A stretch of 23,188 bases of DNA from JBCBTD01 sp039818825 (GTDB taxonomy: Bacteria > Pseudomonadota > Alphaproteobacteria > Geminicoccales > Geminicoccaceae). Below the pieces are notes generated by a model that saw only the letters and a program-made list of their open reading frames with translations, was not told the DNA's origin and did no database searches. The stretch lies in the NCBI GenBank assembly GCA_039818825.1, contig JBCBTD010000062.1:1-23188 (forward strand), in the 5' to 3' direction. A program made the position numbers and the translations under genes. Below are positions 7,512 through 14,554 of the stretch, piece after piece. Every line of letters begins with the position of its first letter. The first letter of the stretch is position 1.

Positions 7512-7817
7512 TCCGGGCGGCAGGGGCAGGCCACCGGTGAGCTTGCCCATCTCCTCTTGGAGCATGGTGTCGGCCTTGGCCTTCGCATCGGTGGCGGCAG
7601 CGACGATCAGATCTTCGAGCACTTCGACGTCGTTCGGGTCGACCAGGGAGGGGTCGATCTTGACGCGGCGGAGGTCGCCTTTGCCGGAGACCGTTACCTT
7701 CACCATGCCGGCGCCGGCTGCACCCTCGACCTCGGTGCCGGCGAGCCGCTCCTGCATCTCGCCCATCTTGGCCTGCACCTTCTGGGCTTCCTTCAGCATG
7801 TTGCCGAGGTTCTTCAT
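7494..7817 (-). CDS. YbaB/EbfC family nucleoid-associated protein
   Basis: A small DNA-binding protein of the YbaB/EbfC family, dimeric and thought to bind DNA as a nucleoid-associated factor. The 107 residues show the typical order: a basic amphipathic helix MKNLGNMLKEAQKVQAKMGE, then EVEGAAGAGMVKVTVSGKGD (a glycine-rich strand region), KIDPSLVDPNDVEVLEDLIV, a second long helix with AAATDAKAKADTMLQEEM, and a glycine/proline tail ending in MKLPF. The ATG overlaps the dnaX stop by four bases (ATGA). The dnaX-ybaB-recR order is conserved across many bacteria. The gene's last 17 bases are duplicated in tandem just downstream. Confidence 0.96.
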   Translation of the reverse strand: MKNLGNMLKEAQKVQAKMGEMQERLAGTEVEGAAGAGMVKVTVSGKGDLRRVKIDPSLVDPNDVEVLEDLIVAAATDAKAKADTMLQEEMGKLTGGLPLPPGMKLPF

Positions 7818-9523
7818 CGCGTCAGCGATCCTTCCTGTCGGGGGCTGTGGTTGTCGGCATCGGCCGTCGTGCGGGTCGCCACGTCGACGACGGTGGCGCC
7901 GGGCACGCGGTCGAGAATCCGCCTTATGTGGGGCAGGTCACCGACCTCGGCCAAGCGACGTTGGCGTCTGGCCCGGTCGCGCTCCGCGAGCGTCGGTGTC
8001 GTCGCGTCGGGATCGGCATGCTCCACCCGCCAGCGACGCCCCGTAAGCGCCGTGAGCGCGTGGGCGAGCCGGTTGCTCGCCTCCGGTGGCGCGACGCCGG
8101 TCCAGCTCAAACGGAGCCGCCCGGGCTCGACGGTCTCCGGCCGCGCCTGATTGTAGACCATTGCCGAAAGCACCGGTTCGCCGCCGTCGCTCAGGACGCG
8201 GGTGATGCCGTCCAGATCGCGCGGCATCGACGGCAGTGTCGTCGGTGCGGTGGGTTCGGCCGGCGCGGGGGCTGGCTCGCGCGGCGGTGCCGTGGTCGCC
8301 TTTCGTGCGTCGACCGCCGGCATCGGGGCCGGTGCGCTGCCTGGCGCCGGCGCGTTGCCCGGCAGCGCCTCGCCTCGACCTGTCTGTCCGGCACCGTCGA
8401 GGCGCCGCAGCAACTCGGCGGGCGGCGGTAGGTCGCCCATGCAGGCAAGCCGGACCAACACCATCTCCGCCGCGGCCACGGCGTCGGGCGCCCGGCCGAC
8501 GTCGTCGAGCCCCCGGAGCAGCACCTGCCAGGCGCGCGCCAGCGGCGCCAGCCCGACGCGCTTGGCCAACGCGTCGAGGGACGGATCGGCGGTGTTCGGA
8601 TCGAGTTTGTCGCGGGTCAGCCGATGGGCGAGGCTGAGCAGTTCCTCCAGCACGGCCTTGGGATCGCCGCCCTGCTGGATCAAGGCGCCGAAGGCCGCGA
8701 GCGCTTCGCCGGCGCGGCCGTCGACCACCAGCTCCAAGAGCGCCGCCACGCGGCTCCGGTCGACGAGGCCCAGCATGTCCTGCACGGCGTCGAGCCGGAC
8801 GACGCCGTCGCCGAGGGTGATCGCCTGGTCGAGGATCGACAGCGCGTCGCGGACCGAGCCACCACCGACCCGGGCGATCAACTCCAGCGCCGTCGGTTCG
8901 GCCTCGGCACCCTCTTGCTTGGTGATCGCCGCGAGATGGGCCGCGACCACCTCGGCGTCGATCCGGCGAAGGTCGAACCGCTGGCAGCGCGACAACACGG
9001 TCACGGGAAGCTTGCGGACCTCGGTCGTCGCAAACACGAACTTGGCGTGGGGTGGCGGCTCTTCGAGGGTCTTCAACAAGCCGTTGAAAGCCTTCTCCGA
9101 GAGCATGTGCACTTCGTCGATGATGTAGACTTTGTAGCGCCCGCTGGCCGGGGCGTAGCGGACGTTGTCGACGATCTCCCGCACGTCGTCGATGCCGGTG
9201 CGGGTGGCGGCGTCCATCTCGATCACGTCGATGTGACGATCCTCGGCGATGGAGCGACAGGGTTCGCAGACGTTGCACGGATCCGCAGTGACGTCGCCTC
9301 GACCGTCCGGTCCGACGCAGTTCAGGCACTTGGCGATCAGCCGTGCGGTGGTCGTCTTGCCGGTTCCGCGAATCCCGGTGAGCAGATAGGCCTGGGCGAT
9401 CCGGCCGGAGGCGAAGGCATGGCCGAGCGTGCGAACGAGCGCGTCTTGACCGACCAGATCCTGCAACCGGCTCGGTCGATAGGCGCGGGCGAGAACCCGG
9501 TAAGGTTGGCCGTCTGGCGTCAC
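7814..9523 (-). CDS. dnaX: DNA polymerase III subunit gamma/tau
   Basis: The clamp-loader ATPase of the replicative polymerase. With a GTG start at 9523 the protein has 569 residues: RVLARAYRPSRLQDLVGQ, Walker A GIRGTGKT (about 50-57), a zinc-binding group with Cys69, Cys83, Cys86 and Cys89, Walker B YIIDEVH (about 133-139), sensor 1 FATTEVRKLP and the SRC motif, and the sensor 2 region GSVRDALSILDQAI. A proline/alanine-rich linker (about 395-455) leads to a tau-like C-terminal domain. The frame remains open upstream through the SRP RNA gene, but 9523 is the first start codon beyond that RNA and gives a normal N-terminus. No obvious A-rich slippage site for a gamma form was noticed. It heads the coding part of the dnaX-to-truA unit. 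Confidence 0.95.
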   Translation of the reverse strand: MTPDGQPYRVLARAYRPSRLQDLVGQDALVRTLGHAFASGRIAQAYLLTGIRGTGKTTTARLIAKCLNCVGPDGRGDVTADPCNVCEPCRSIAEDRHIDVIEMDAATRTGIDDVREIVDNVRYAPASGRYKVYIIDEVHMLSEKAFNGLLKTLEEPPPHAKFVFATTEVRKLPVTVLSRCQRFDLRRIDAEVVAAHLAAITKQEGAEAEPTALELIARVGGGSVRDALSILDQAITLGDGVVRLDAVQDMLGLVDRSRVAALLELVVDGRAGEALAAFGALIQQGGDPKAVLEELLSLAHRLTRDKLDPNTADPSLDALAKRVGLAPLARAWQVLLRGLDDVGRAPDAVAAAEMVLVRLACMGDLPPPAELLRRLDGAGQTGRGEALPGNAPAPGSAPAPMPAVDARKATTAPPREPAPAPAEPTAPTTLPSMPRDLDGITRVLSDGGEPVLSAMVYNQARPETVEPGRLRLSWTGVAPPEASNRLAHALTALTGRRWRVEHADPDATTPTLAERDRARRQRRLAEVGDLPHIRRILDRVPGATVVDVATRTTADADNHSPRQEGSLTR

Positions 9524-9558
9524 GCTTCGGCTCGTCGTCCGCGGCGGGAATGCGGTGG

Positions 9559-9655
9559 GTGGAGAACTGGCGCGACCCGGACCGAAACTCGTTACGGCTG
9601 CTTCCTTCCGGACCTGACCGGGTTGGCGAGAGGCCCGTCCGCGCCAGCCCTCCAC
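9559..9655 (-). ncRNA. ffs: Signal recognition particle RNA, small (4.5S) type
   Basis: On the minus strand the conserved apical hairpin GGTCAGGTCCGGAAGGAAGC, with its GGAA tetraloop and the Ffh-binding asymmetric loop, sits near 9617-9598. The two ends pair in a long helix: GTGGAGGGCTGGCGCG at the 5' side (9655-9640) against CGCGCCAGTTCTCCAC at the 3' side (9574-9559), perfect apart from two G-U pairs. This gives a 97-nucleotide RNA; ends may differ by a few bases. It acts with Ffh in targeting membrane proteins. Location directly before dnaX is common in alphaproteobacteria. No terminator with a U-run lies between it and the dnaX start 35 bases on. Confidence 0.95.
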
Positions 9656-9660
9656 GCTTG

Positions 9661-9689
9661 ACTATCGGGCTTGGAGGGCGCCTTCGCAA
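9661..9689 (-). promoter_or_regulatory. Sigma70-like promoter of the SRP RNA (and probably dnaX)
   Basis: Reading the minus strand, TTGCGA (9689-9684) and GATAGT (9666-9661) are separated by exactly 17 bases. The 5' end of the predicted SRP RNA helix at 9655 falls six bases after the -10 element, which is where transcription should start. The -35 element ends three bases from the nudC ribosome-binding site on the other strand. Confidence 0.65.
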
Positions 9690-9709
9690 GGTAGGAGGTA
9701 CGCCGTTCG

Positions 9710-10600
9710 ATGTCGCCGATCACCAATGCCCCGCCGCATCGCTATGCGATCCCGGAGTTCGACCGTGCAGCCTTGCGGCGCAAGGACCCGGCCTGGCTCA
9801 GTTCCGCGCGCGCCGATCCGCGAAGCCGGGTCGTGCTCCTCCATGACCTGAAGGCCGTCGTCGCGTCGGACGATCAGCCGCGGCTGTGGCTGGGCGAGGC
9901 CGGCGACCTCGGACTGCCCTTGGCCGATCACGCGCCGCTGCTGGGCGTCCTCGACGACCGGGCGGTGTTCGCGCTGAGCCTGGAGACGGGGCACGCGCTT
10001 GGCGAGCAGGCGCGGGACCTGAGGCAGGTCGGCCCGGCCCTGCCTCGCCTGGAGGCGGGGCTGGCCGCTTATGCCCGCGGGCTCGCCTACTGGCACGACA
10101 CCCACGGTTTCTGCAGCCGTTGCGGCGCACCGGCAGCGGTCGTCGAGGCCGGCCACGCGCGGCGCTGCACGCGTTGCGAGCGGGTCGTGTTTCCGCGCAC
10201 CGACCCGGCGGTCATCATCCTCGTGACCCACGGCGAGCACTGCCTGCTCGGCCGGTCGCCGCACTTCTTGCCGGGGATGTATTCGACGCTCGCCGGCTTC
10301 GTCGAAACCGGCGAGAGCCTGGAGGACACGATCCGTCGCGAGGTGCAGGAGGAGGCCGGCGTCCGCGTGGTGTCGAGCACCTATCTGTCGTCACAGCCAT
10401 GGCCGTTTCCGGCGTCGTTGATGCTCGGCTTCCACGGTGAAGCTGCGAGCCTCGAGCTCGACATCGACCGCGACGAGCTCGAGGATGCCCGCTGGTTCCA
10501 CCGCGACGAGCTGCGCGACCCGGACCACCGTCCGGTCAAGCTACCGCGGGCCGACAGCATTGCCCGCTACTTGGTCGAGAGCTGGCTCCAAGGCACCTGA
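9710..10600 (+). CDS. nudC: NAD+/NADH diphosphatase (Nudix hydrolase, mRNA deNADding type)
   Basis: Cleaves NAD(H) to NMN(H) and AMP, and in this family also removes NAD caps from RNA 5' ends. The 296-residue protein has the C4 zinc site at Cys135, Cys138 (FCSRCGAP), Cys153 and Cys156 (RCTRCERVVFPRTDPAVI). The complete Nudix box is at about 196-218 (GFVETGESLEDTIRREVQEE and on). The NudC-specific SQPWPFPAS motif is at about 228-236. The ATG at 9710 has a strong Shine-Dalgarno AGGAGGT at 9693-9699. It is a single gene, divergent from the SRP RNA. Its 3' end overlaps the converging mmcB gene by 34 bases. Confidence 0.96.
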   Translation: MSPITNAPPHRYAIPEFDRAALRRKDPAWLSSARADPRSRVVLLHDLKAVVASDDQPRLWLGEAGDLGLPLADHAPLLGVLDDRAVFALSLETGHALGEQARDLRQVGPALPRLEAGLAAYARGLAYWHDTHGFCSRCGAPAAVVEAGHARRCTRCERVVFPRTDPAVIILVTHGEHCLLGRSPHFLPGMYSTLAGFVETGESLEDTIRREVQEEAGVRVVSSTYLSSQPWPFPASLMLGFHGEAASLELDIDRDELEDARWFHRDELRDPDHRPVKLPRADSIARYLVESWLQGT

Positions 10601-11028
10601 AACTCGGGGTCGAGCTGGGCCTGGAGTCGGGCGGCCGCCAGCCGGGCGAAGCGGAGCTGCATGGCTTTGCGCCGGGCCGGTGCGAGCGGCACCACTGCGG
10701 GCTCGCGGACGAGTGCCGCGTCGTAGCGATCGGCAACCAGAATGCCGACGTCGTCCGGCAAGCGCTCGAGGGGGAAGTCGGCGTCGACGGCGAAGCAGAA
10801 CCGGTCGGCGAACGCCAGATACTCGCGCCACTTGCGATCGGCGGCGAGGTCGGCGAGGCCCGATTTGATTTCGACGATCGTCAGCCGGCCCTTGGGATCG
10901 AGGGCCACGAGATCGGCGCGCCGACCGGTGGCGAGGGTCACCTCGGCCAGCACGGCTTCGCCCCGCTGCATCAGGTGACGGGCGACCCCGCGGCGGATCA
11001 GCGGCGCGCGTTCGGCGGTTTCCGTCAC
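10567..11028 (-). CDS. mmcB: MmcB family DNA repair protein (PD-(D/E)XK nuclease-like)
   Basis: A 153-residue protein resembling the alphaproteobacterial MmcB family, named for a mitomycin-C-induced repair gene in Caulobacter. The core RRADLVALDPKGRLTIVEIK puts Asp39, Glu53 and Lys55 in the D-X13-EXK arrangement of restriction-endonuclease-like folds. SGLADLAADRKWREYLAFAD and a strand with FCFAVDADFPLERLPDDVG follow. The GTG at 11028 gives MTETAERAPLIRRGVARHLM; no better start was seen. No alphaproteobacterial LexA box of the GTTC-N7-GTTC type appears upstream, although a short palindrome is present at 11042-11051. It is divergent from dnaB and overlaps nudC tail to tail by 34 bases. Confidence 0.85.
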   Translation of the reverse strand: MTETAERAPLIRRGVARHLMQRGEAVLAEVTLATGRRADLVALDPKGRLTIVEIKSGLADLAADRKWREYLAFADRFCFAVDADFPLERLPDDVGILVADRYDAALVREPAVVPLAPARRKAMQLRFARLAAARLQAQLDPEFQVPWSQLSTK

Positions 11029-11122
11029 GTGCGTTCTCGGTGTTTCGAAACCATCCCCAGACCGTACACAGCCGCTCCGCCGATCCGTCTACCAAAACCG
11101 TCGCCCGTGGCCCTCTGAGCGG

Positions 11123-11149
11123 CTACCGCGCGCCCGCGCGACGCGGTAG
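11123..11149 (+). promoter_or_regulatory. Perfect 8-bp inverted repeat in the dnaB leader
   Basis: CTACCGCG (11123-11130) and CGCGGTAG (11142-11149) are exact reverse complements separated by 11 bases. In RNA they would form an all-paired stem. The stem ends nine bases before the dnaB ATG and covers GGTAG, the only Shine-Dalgarno-like sequence there. It may act in RNA as a translation-controlling hairpin or in DNA as an operator. The 130-base gap 11029-11158 otherwise holds only the palindrome at 11042-11051 and no promoter I would defend. Confidence 0.45.
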
Positions 11150-11158
11150 GCAACGCGT

Positions 11159-12682
11159 ATGGATGAAACCCTCCCAGCCGTCGTGCCGGACGGCGCGACC
11201 GACCCCGCAGCGGCGTTCCGCGTGCTGCCGCACTCCCTGGAGGCGGAGCAGGCCCTGCTCGGCGCCATACTGGTCAACAACGAAGCCTTTCACCGGGTCG
11301 CGGACTACCTCCAGGCCGAGCACTTCTACGAGCCGGTGCACGCGCGCCTGTTCGAGGCGATCGCCCGGCGGATCGCCGACGGATATCTGGCCGATCCGGT
11401 GACCTTGAAGCGGCTGTTCGACGACGACGAAGGTCTGCGCGAGGTCGACGGCAGCGTCTATCTCGCCAAGCTGGCCCGGGCGGCCGAGAGCATCGTCAAC
11501 GCCGAGCACTACGGCCGGTTGCTCCACGATCTGGCGATCCGCCGCGGCTTGATCGCGGTCGGCGAAGAGGTCGTGACCCAGGCCTACGACCCGAGCACCG
11601 AGGCCGACGGCCAGGAGCAGATCGAGGGCGCCGAGAGCCGGCTGTTCGCGCTTGCGGAAACCGGCGTGGTGCAGCGCGAGTACCGACTGTTCCCGGAGGT
11701 GCTGACCAGCACCATCCAGATGGTCGAGAGCGCCTACCACAAGCAGGGCAAGGTCACCGGCGTGCCGACCGGGCTCACCGGCCTCGACGAGAAGCTCGGC
11801 GGTTTGCAGCCGTCCGACCTCGTGATCCTCGCCGCTCGGCCGTCGATGGGTAAGACCGCGCTGGCGCTGACCATCGCCGCCAATGCCGCGGCGCAACCGG
11901 TCTACGGCGCCGACGCCGAGCGCTTGCAGCACGACCACCACACCGTCGGGTTCTTCTCGCTGGAGATGTCCGGCGAACAACTGGCGATGCGGCTTCTGTC
12001 CGCCGAATCGCGGATCGGGTCGGACGATCTGCGCAAGGGGCAGATCGCCGGCGATGCCGACTGGCAGCGGCTGGTCGGTGCCAGCCAGGCCTTGACCCAG
12101 CGGCCGCTCTACATCGACGACACGCCGGCATTGTCGGTGTCGGCGCTCCGCACCCGGTCGCGGCGGTTGATGCGGCGCTTCGGCATCTCGCTGATCGTCG
12201 TCGACTATCTGCAGCTGCTCCGCGGCACCAGTCGTCAGAGTCAGGGCAATCGCGTGCTGGAGATCGGCGAGATCACCATGACCTTGAAGGCCATTGCCAA
12301 GGAATTGAAAGTGCCGGTGTTGGCGCTTTCTCAGTTGTCGCGGCAAGTCGAAAGCCGCGAAGACAAGCGGCCTCTGCTCTCGGATTTGCGCGACAGCGGA
12401 ACGATCGAGCAGGACGCTGACGTAGTGATGTTTCTTTACCGCGAAGAATACTATATGAGTCGCGCTGTGCCACAGCAGCGCGAAAGCGAAAAGCCTGAAG
12501 ATTTTACCAAACGCTACCAGGACTGGTATCGGCGTTTGGGCGACTTGCACAACAAGGCCGAAGTGATCGTCGCCAAGCAGCGCAACGGGCCGATCGGGCC
12601 GGTAACCCTGCAGTTCGATGCCAATTATGGCCGGTTCTACAATTACGATCCGGACCCGCGGAACGCGTTGGAGCCTCTTTGA
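11159..12682 (+). CDS. dnaB: Replicative DNA helicase
   Basis: Unwinds DNA at the replication fork as a hexamer. The 507-residue protein has the N-terminal DnaB domain (about 22-125, beginning LPHSLEAEQALLGAILVNNE), a linker helix, and the RecA-like ATPase domain opening with GVPTGLTGLDEKLGGLQPSD. Walker A is ARPSMGKTAL (GKT at 231-233), FFSLEMSGEQLAMR follows, and Walker B is ISLIVVDYLQLL. ALSQLSRQVESREDKRP and SDLRDSGTIEQDADVVMFLY carry the conserved arginine-finger region. An alanine-rich insert with QPVYGADAERLQHDHH lies between Walker A and FFSLEM, as in alphaproteobacterial homologues. It starts an unbroken 11-gene block. The segment near 12295-12560 is less GC-rich than its surroundings. 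Its stop overlaps the alr start by four bases (TTGA). Confidence 0.97.
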   Translation: MDETLPAVVPDGATDPAAAFRVLPHSLEAEQALLGAILVNNEAFHRVADYLQAEHFYEPVHARLFEAIARRIADGYLADPVTLKRLFDDDEGLREVDGSVYLAKLARAAESIVNAEHYGRLLHDLAIRRGLIAVGEEVVTQAYDPSTEADGQEQIEGAESRLFALAETGVVQREYRLFPEVLTSTIQMVESAYHKQGKVTGVPTGLTGLDEKLGGLQPSDLVILAARPSMGKTALALTIAANAAAQPVYGADAERLQHDHHTVGFFSLEMSGEQLAMRLLSAESRIGSDDLRKGQIAGDADWQRLVGASQALTQRPLYIDDTPALSVSALRTRSRRLMRRFGISLIVVDYLQLLRGTSRQSQGNRVLEIGEITMTLKAIAKELKVPVLALSQLSRQVESREDKRPLLSDLRDSGTIEQDADVVMFLYREEYYMSRAVPQQRESEKPEDFTKRYQDWYRRLGDLHNKAEVIVAKQRNGPIGPVTLQFDANYGRFYNYDPDPRNALEPL

Positions 12683-13758
12683 CCGCGCGGCCCAGGCTCA
12701 CCGTCGACCTTTCGGCCCTTCGGGCGAACTATCGCATTCTCCAGGCACGCGCGGCCCCAGCCGAGGTGGCAGCCGTGGTCAAGGCCGACGCCTACGGCCT
12801 GGGCCTCGGGCCGGTCGCCCGGACGCTGCGGGCAGCCGGCGCCCGGACCTGGTTCGTCGCCGACCTCGAAGAGGCGGCGGCGCTCCGCGGAGTCGTGCCC
12901 GACGCGGCCCACTACGTGCTCGGCGGCTACGCTGTCGGCGCCGAGGCGGGCTTCGCGCGACCCGACGATCGCCCGATCTTGAACAGTGCCGACCAAGTGC
13001 GCCGCTTCGCCGCCCGCGACGATGCGTCGGCGCGCGGCTGTGCGATCCAGATCGACACTGGGATGACCCGCCTCGGCGTGGCGATCGACGAATTGGACGC
13101 GCTTCGGCCGCTCCTGGAGCGGCTGAAGGTCGAACTGGTGCTGTCGCACTTGGCGTCGGCTGACGAGGTCGACGAGACCACGTCAAGGCGGCAGCTCGCG
13201 GCGTTCGGCGAGGCCCGGCGCTGGTTTCCGGGCATCGCCGCCAGCCTCGCCAACTCGGCCGGCACGCTCCGCGGCGGCGACTACCGCTATGACCTCTGCC
13301 GTCCCGGCATCTCGCTCTACGGCAGCAACCCGCTCGCCGGCACCGCCAACCCGATGCGGCCGGTGGTCGAGTTGGATGCCGAGCTGTTGCAGATCCACGA
13401 CGTCAAGGGTGAAGCCAGGGTCGGCTACGCCGGCACCTACGCCGTCGCTGCTGGTGGGCGGGTCGGTACCGCCGCCATCGGCTACGCGGACGGTCTATTG
13501 AGATGCATCGGCAACCGGGCTACAGCCCTGGTCGCCGGAACGGAGGTGCCGCTCGCCGGCCGCGTGTCCATGGACCTGATCGGTCTGGATCTCACGCGGG
13601 TGCCTACCACCGCGGTGCGACCTGGCGATCGGGTCAAGCTGGTGTGGGGGGCGGACGGCATCGACCGACTGGCGGCCCACGCCGAGACGATCGCTTACGA
13701 AGTGCTCGTTCGATTGGGTTCGCGGGTCGAACGGCGCTACGTCGGAGGCACGGGTTGA
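12679..13758 (+). CDS. alr: Alanine racemase
   Basis: Interconverts L- and D-alanine with pyridoxal phosphate, supplying D-alanine for peptidoglycan. In the 359-residue protein the cofactor lysine is Lys35 (AAVVKADAYGLG) and the opposite catalytic base is Tyr250 (ARVGYAGTY). Other marks are IQIDTGMTRLGV, SLANSAGTLRG, CRPGISLYGSNPL and IGYADGLLR, followed by the beta domain with GRVSMDLIGLDL. The proposed TTG start at 12679 overlaps the dnaB stop and leads straight into MTARPRLTVDLSALRANYR, the normal N-terminus. The dnaB-alr pairing is a common arrangement in alphaproteobacteria. Its own stop is overlapped by the next TTG. Confidence 0.95.
   Translation: MTARPRLTVDLSALRANYRILQARAAPAEVAAVVKADAYGLGLGPVARTLRAAGARTWFVADLEEAAALRGVVPDAAHYVLGGYAVGAEAGFARPDDRPILNSADQVRRFAARDDASARGCAIQIDTGMTRLGVAIDELDALRPLLERLKVELVLSHLASADEVDETTSRRQLAAFGEARRWFPGIAASLANSAGTLRGGDYRYDLCRPGISLYGSNPLAGTANPMRPVVELDAELLQIHDVKGEARVGYAGTYAVAAGGRVGTAAIGYADGLLRCIGNRATALVAGTEVPLAGRVSMDLIGLDLTRVPTTAVRPGDRVKLVWGADGIDRLAAHAETIAYEVLVRLGSRVERRYVGGTG
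13744..13748 (+). promoter_or_regulatory. Shine-Dalgarno site that decides the mlaE start
   Basis: GGAGG lies six bases before the TTG at 13755, an ideal spacing, but 24 bases before the alternative in-frame ATG at 13773, which has no such site of its own. The sequence lies inside the last codons of alr. Confidence 0.6.
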
Positions 13759-14549
13759 GCGCAGCAACGGCGATGGTCGATCCTCTCAGGTGGCTCGGCC
13801 GCAGTATCCTCGCCGTCGCAAGCGCGCTCGGCGGTTTGGTTCTCTTCACCTTCCGCGCCATCTCTCGCGGGCTGCTGCCGCCTTACTTTCCGGGGCAGTA
13901 CGTCCGGCAGTTCATCGACATCGGCTACTATTCGCTGCCGGTCGTCGGCCTCACGGCAATCTTCACCGGCGCCGTGTTGGCGTTGCAGAGCTACACCGGT
14001 TTCTCCCGCTTCGATGCCGAGGGCGCGATCGCCACGATCGTGGTCGTTTCGATCACCCGTGAACTCGGGCCGGTGCTGGCCGGCTTGATGGTCGCCGGCC
14101 GCGTAGGTGCGGCGATGGCCGCCGAAATCGGCACGATGCGGGTCACCGAGCAGATCGATGCGCTGTCGACCCTGTCGACCGACCCCTATCGGTATCTGAT
14201 CATGCCGCGGCTGGTCGGCGGGGTAGTGATGCTGCCGCTGTTGGTCCTGGTCGCAGACGCCATCGGCGTGTTCGGCGGCTATCTGGTGGCGACGTTGAAG
14301 CTGGGGTTCGGCTCGGCCGAATACCTCAACAGCACGTTCCGCTTCCTGGAGATCCAGGATGTCGTGTCCGGTCTGGTGAAGGCTGCGGTATTCGGCTTCA
14401 TCGTCGCGTTGATGGGCTGCTACCAGGGCTTCAATGCCGGCCGCGGTGCCCAAGGTGTCGGTGCCGCGACCACCCGCGCCGTCGTCACGGCATCGATTCT
14501 GATTTTGACCTCGAACTACATCATCACCGAACTGTTCTTCCAGCGCTGA
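13755..14549 (+). CDS. mlaE: MlaE-family phospholipid ABC transporter permease
   Basis: The inner-membrane permease of an Mla/YrbE-type ABC transporter that moves phospholipids between the inner and outer membranes. The 264 residues include the family core: GYYSLPVVGLTAIFTGAVLA, VVSITRELGPVLAGLMVAGRVGA, AAEIGTMRVTEQIDALSTLS, PRLVGGVVMLPLLVL and FGFIVALMGCYQGFNAG. About five hydrophobic segments are visible after an amphipathic N-terminus. I chose the TTG at 13755 because it overlaps the alr stop by four bases and has GGAGG six bases upstream; the ATG at 13773 would shorten the protein by six residues. The cognate ATPase gene follows after five bases. No MlaD substrate-binding gene follows. 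Confidence 0.93.
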   Translation: MSAATAMVDPLRWLGRSILAVASALGGLVLFTFRAISRGLLPPYFPGQYVRQFIDIGYYSLPVVGLTAIFTGAVLALQSYTGFSRFDAEGAIATIVVVSITRELGPVLAGLMVAGRVGAAMAAEIGTMRVTEQIDALSTLSTDPYRYLIMPRLVGGVVMLPLLVLVADAIGVFGGYLVATLKLGFGSAEYLNSTFRFLEIQDVVSGLVKAAVFGFIVALMGCYQGFNAGRGAQGVGAATTRAVVTASILILTSNYIITELFFQR

Positions 14550-14554
14550 GCGGA

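Noticed and set aside
9524..9655. DnaX N-terminal extension beginning MEGWRG
   Set aside because: It would be translated from inside the SRP RNA; the first usable start after the RNA is the GTG at 9523, which gives the normal DnaX N-terminus.
9658..9692. Possible nudC promoter starting at TTGACT (9658-9663)
   Set aside because: No -10 element lies at 16-18 bases; the nearest candidate is too far away and matches poorly.
11029..11040. LexA box upstream of mmcB
   Set aside because: GTTC occurs at 11033-11036, but no second GTTC lies seven bases on in either direction.
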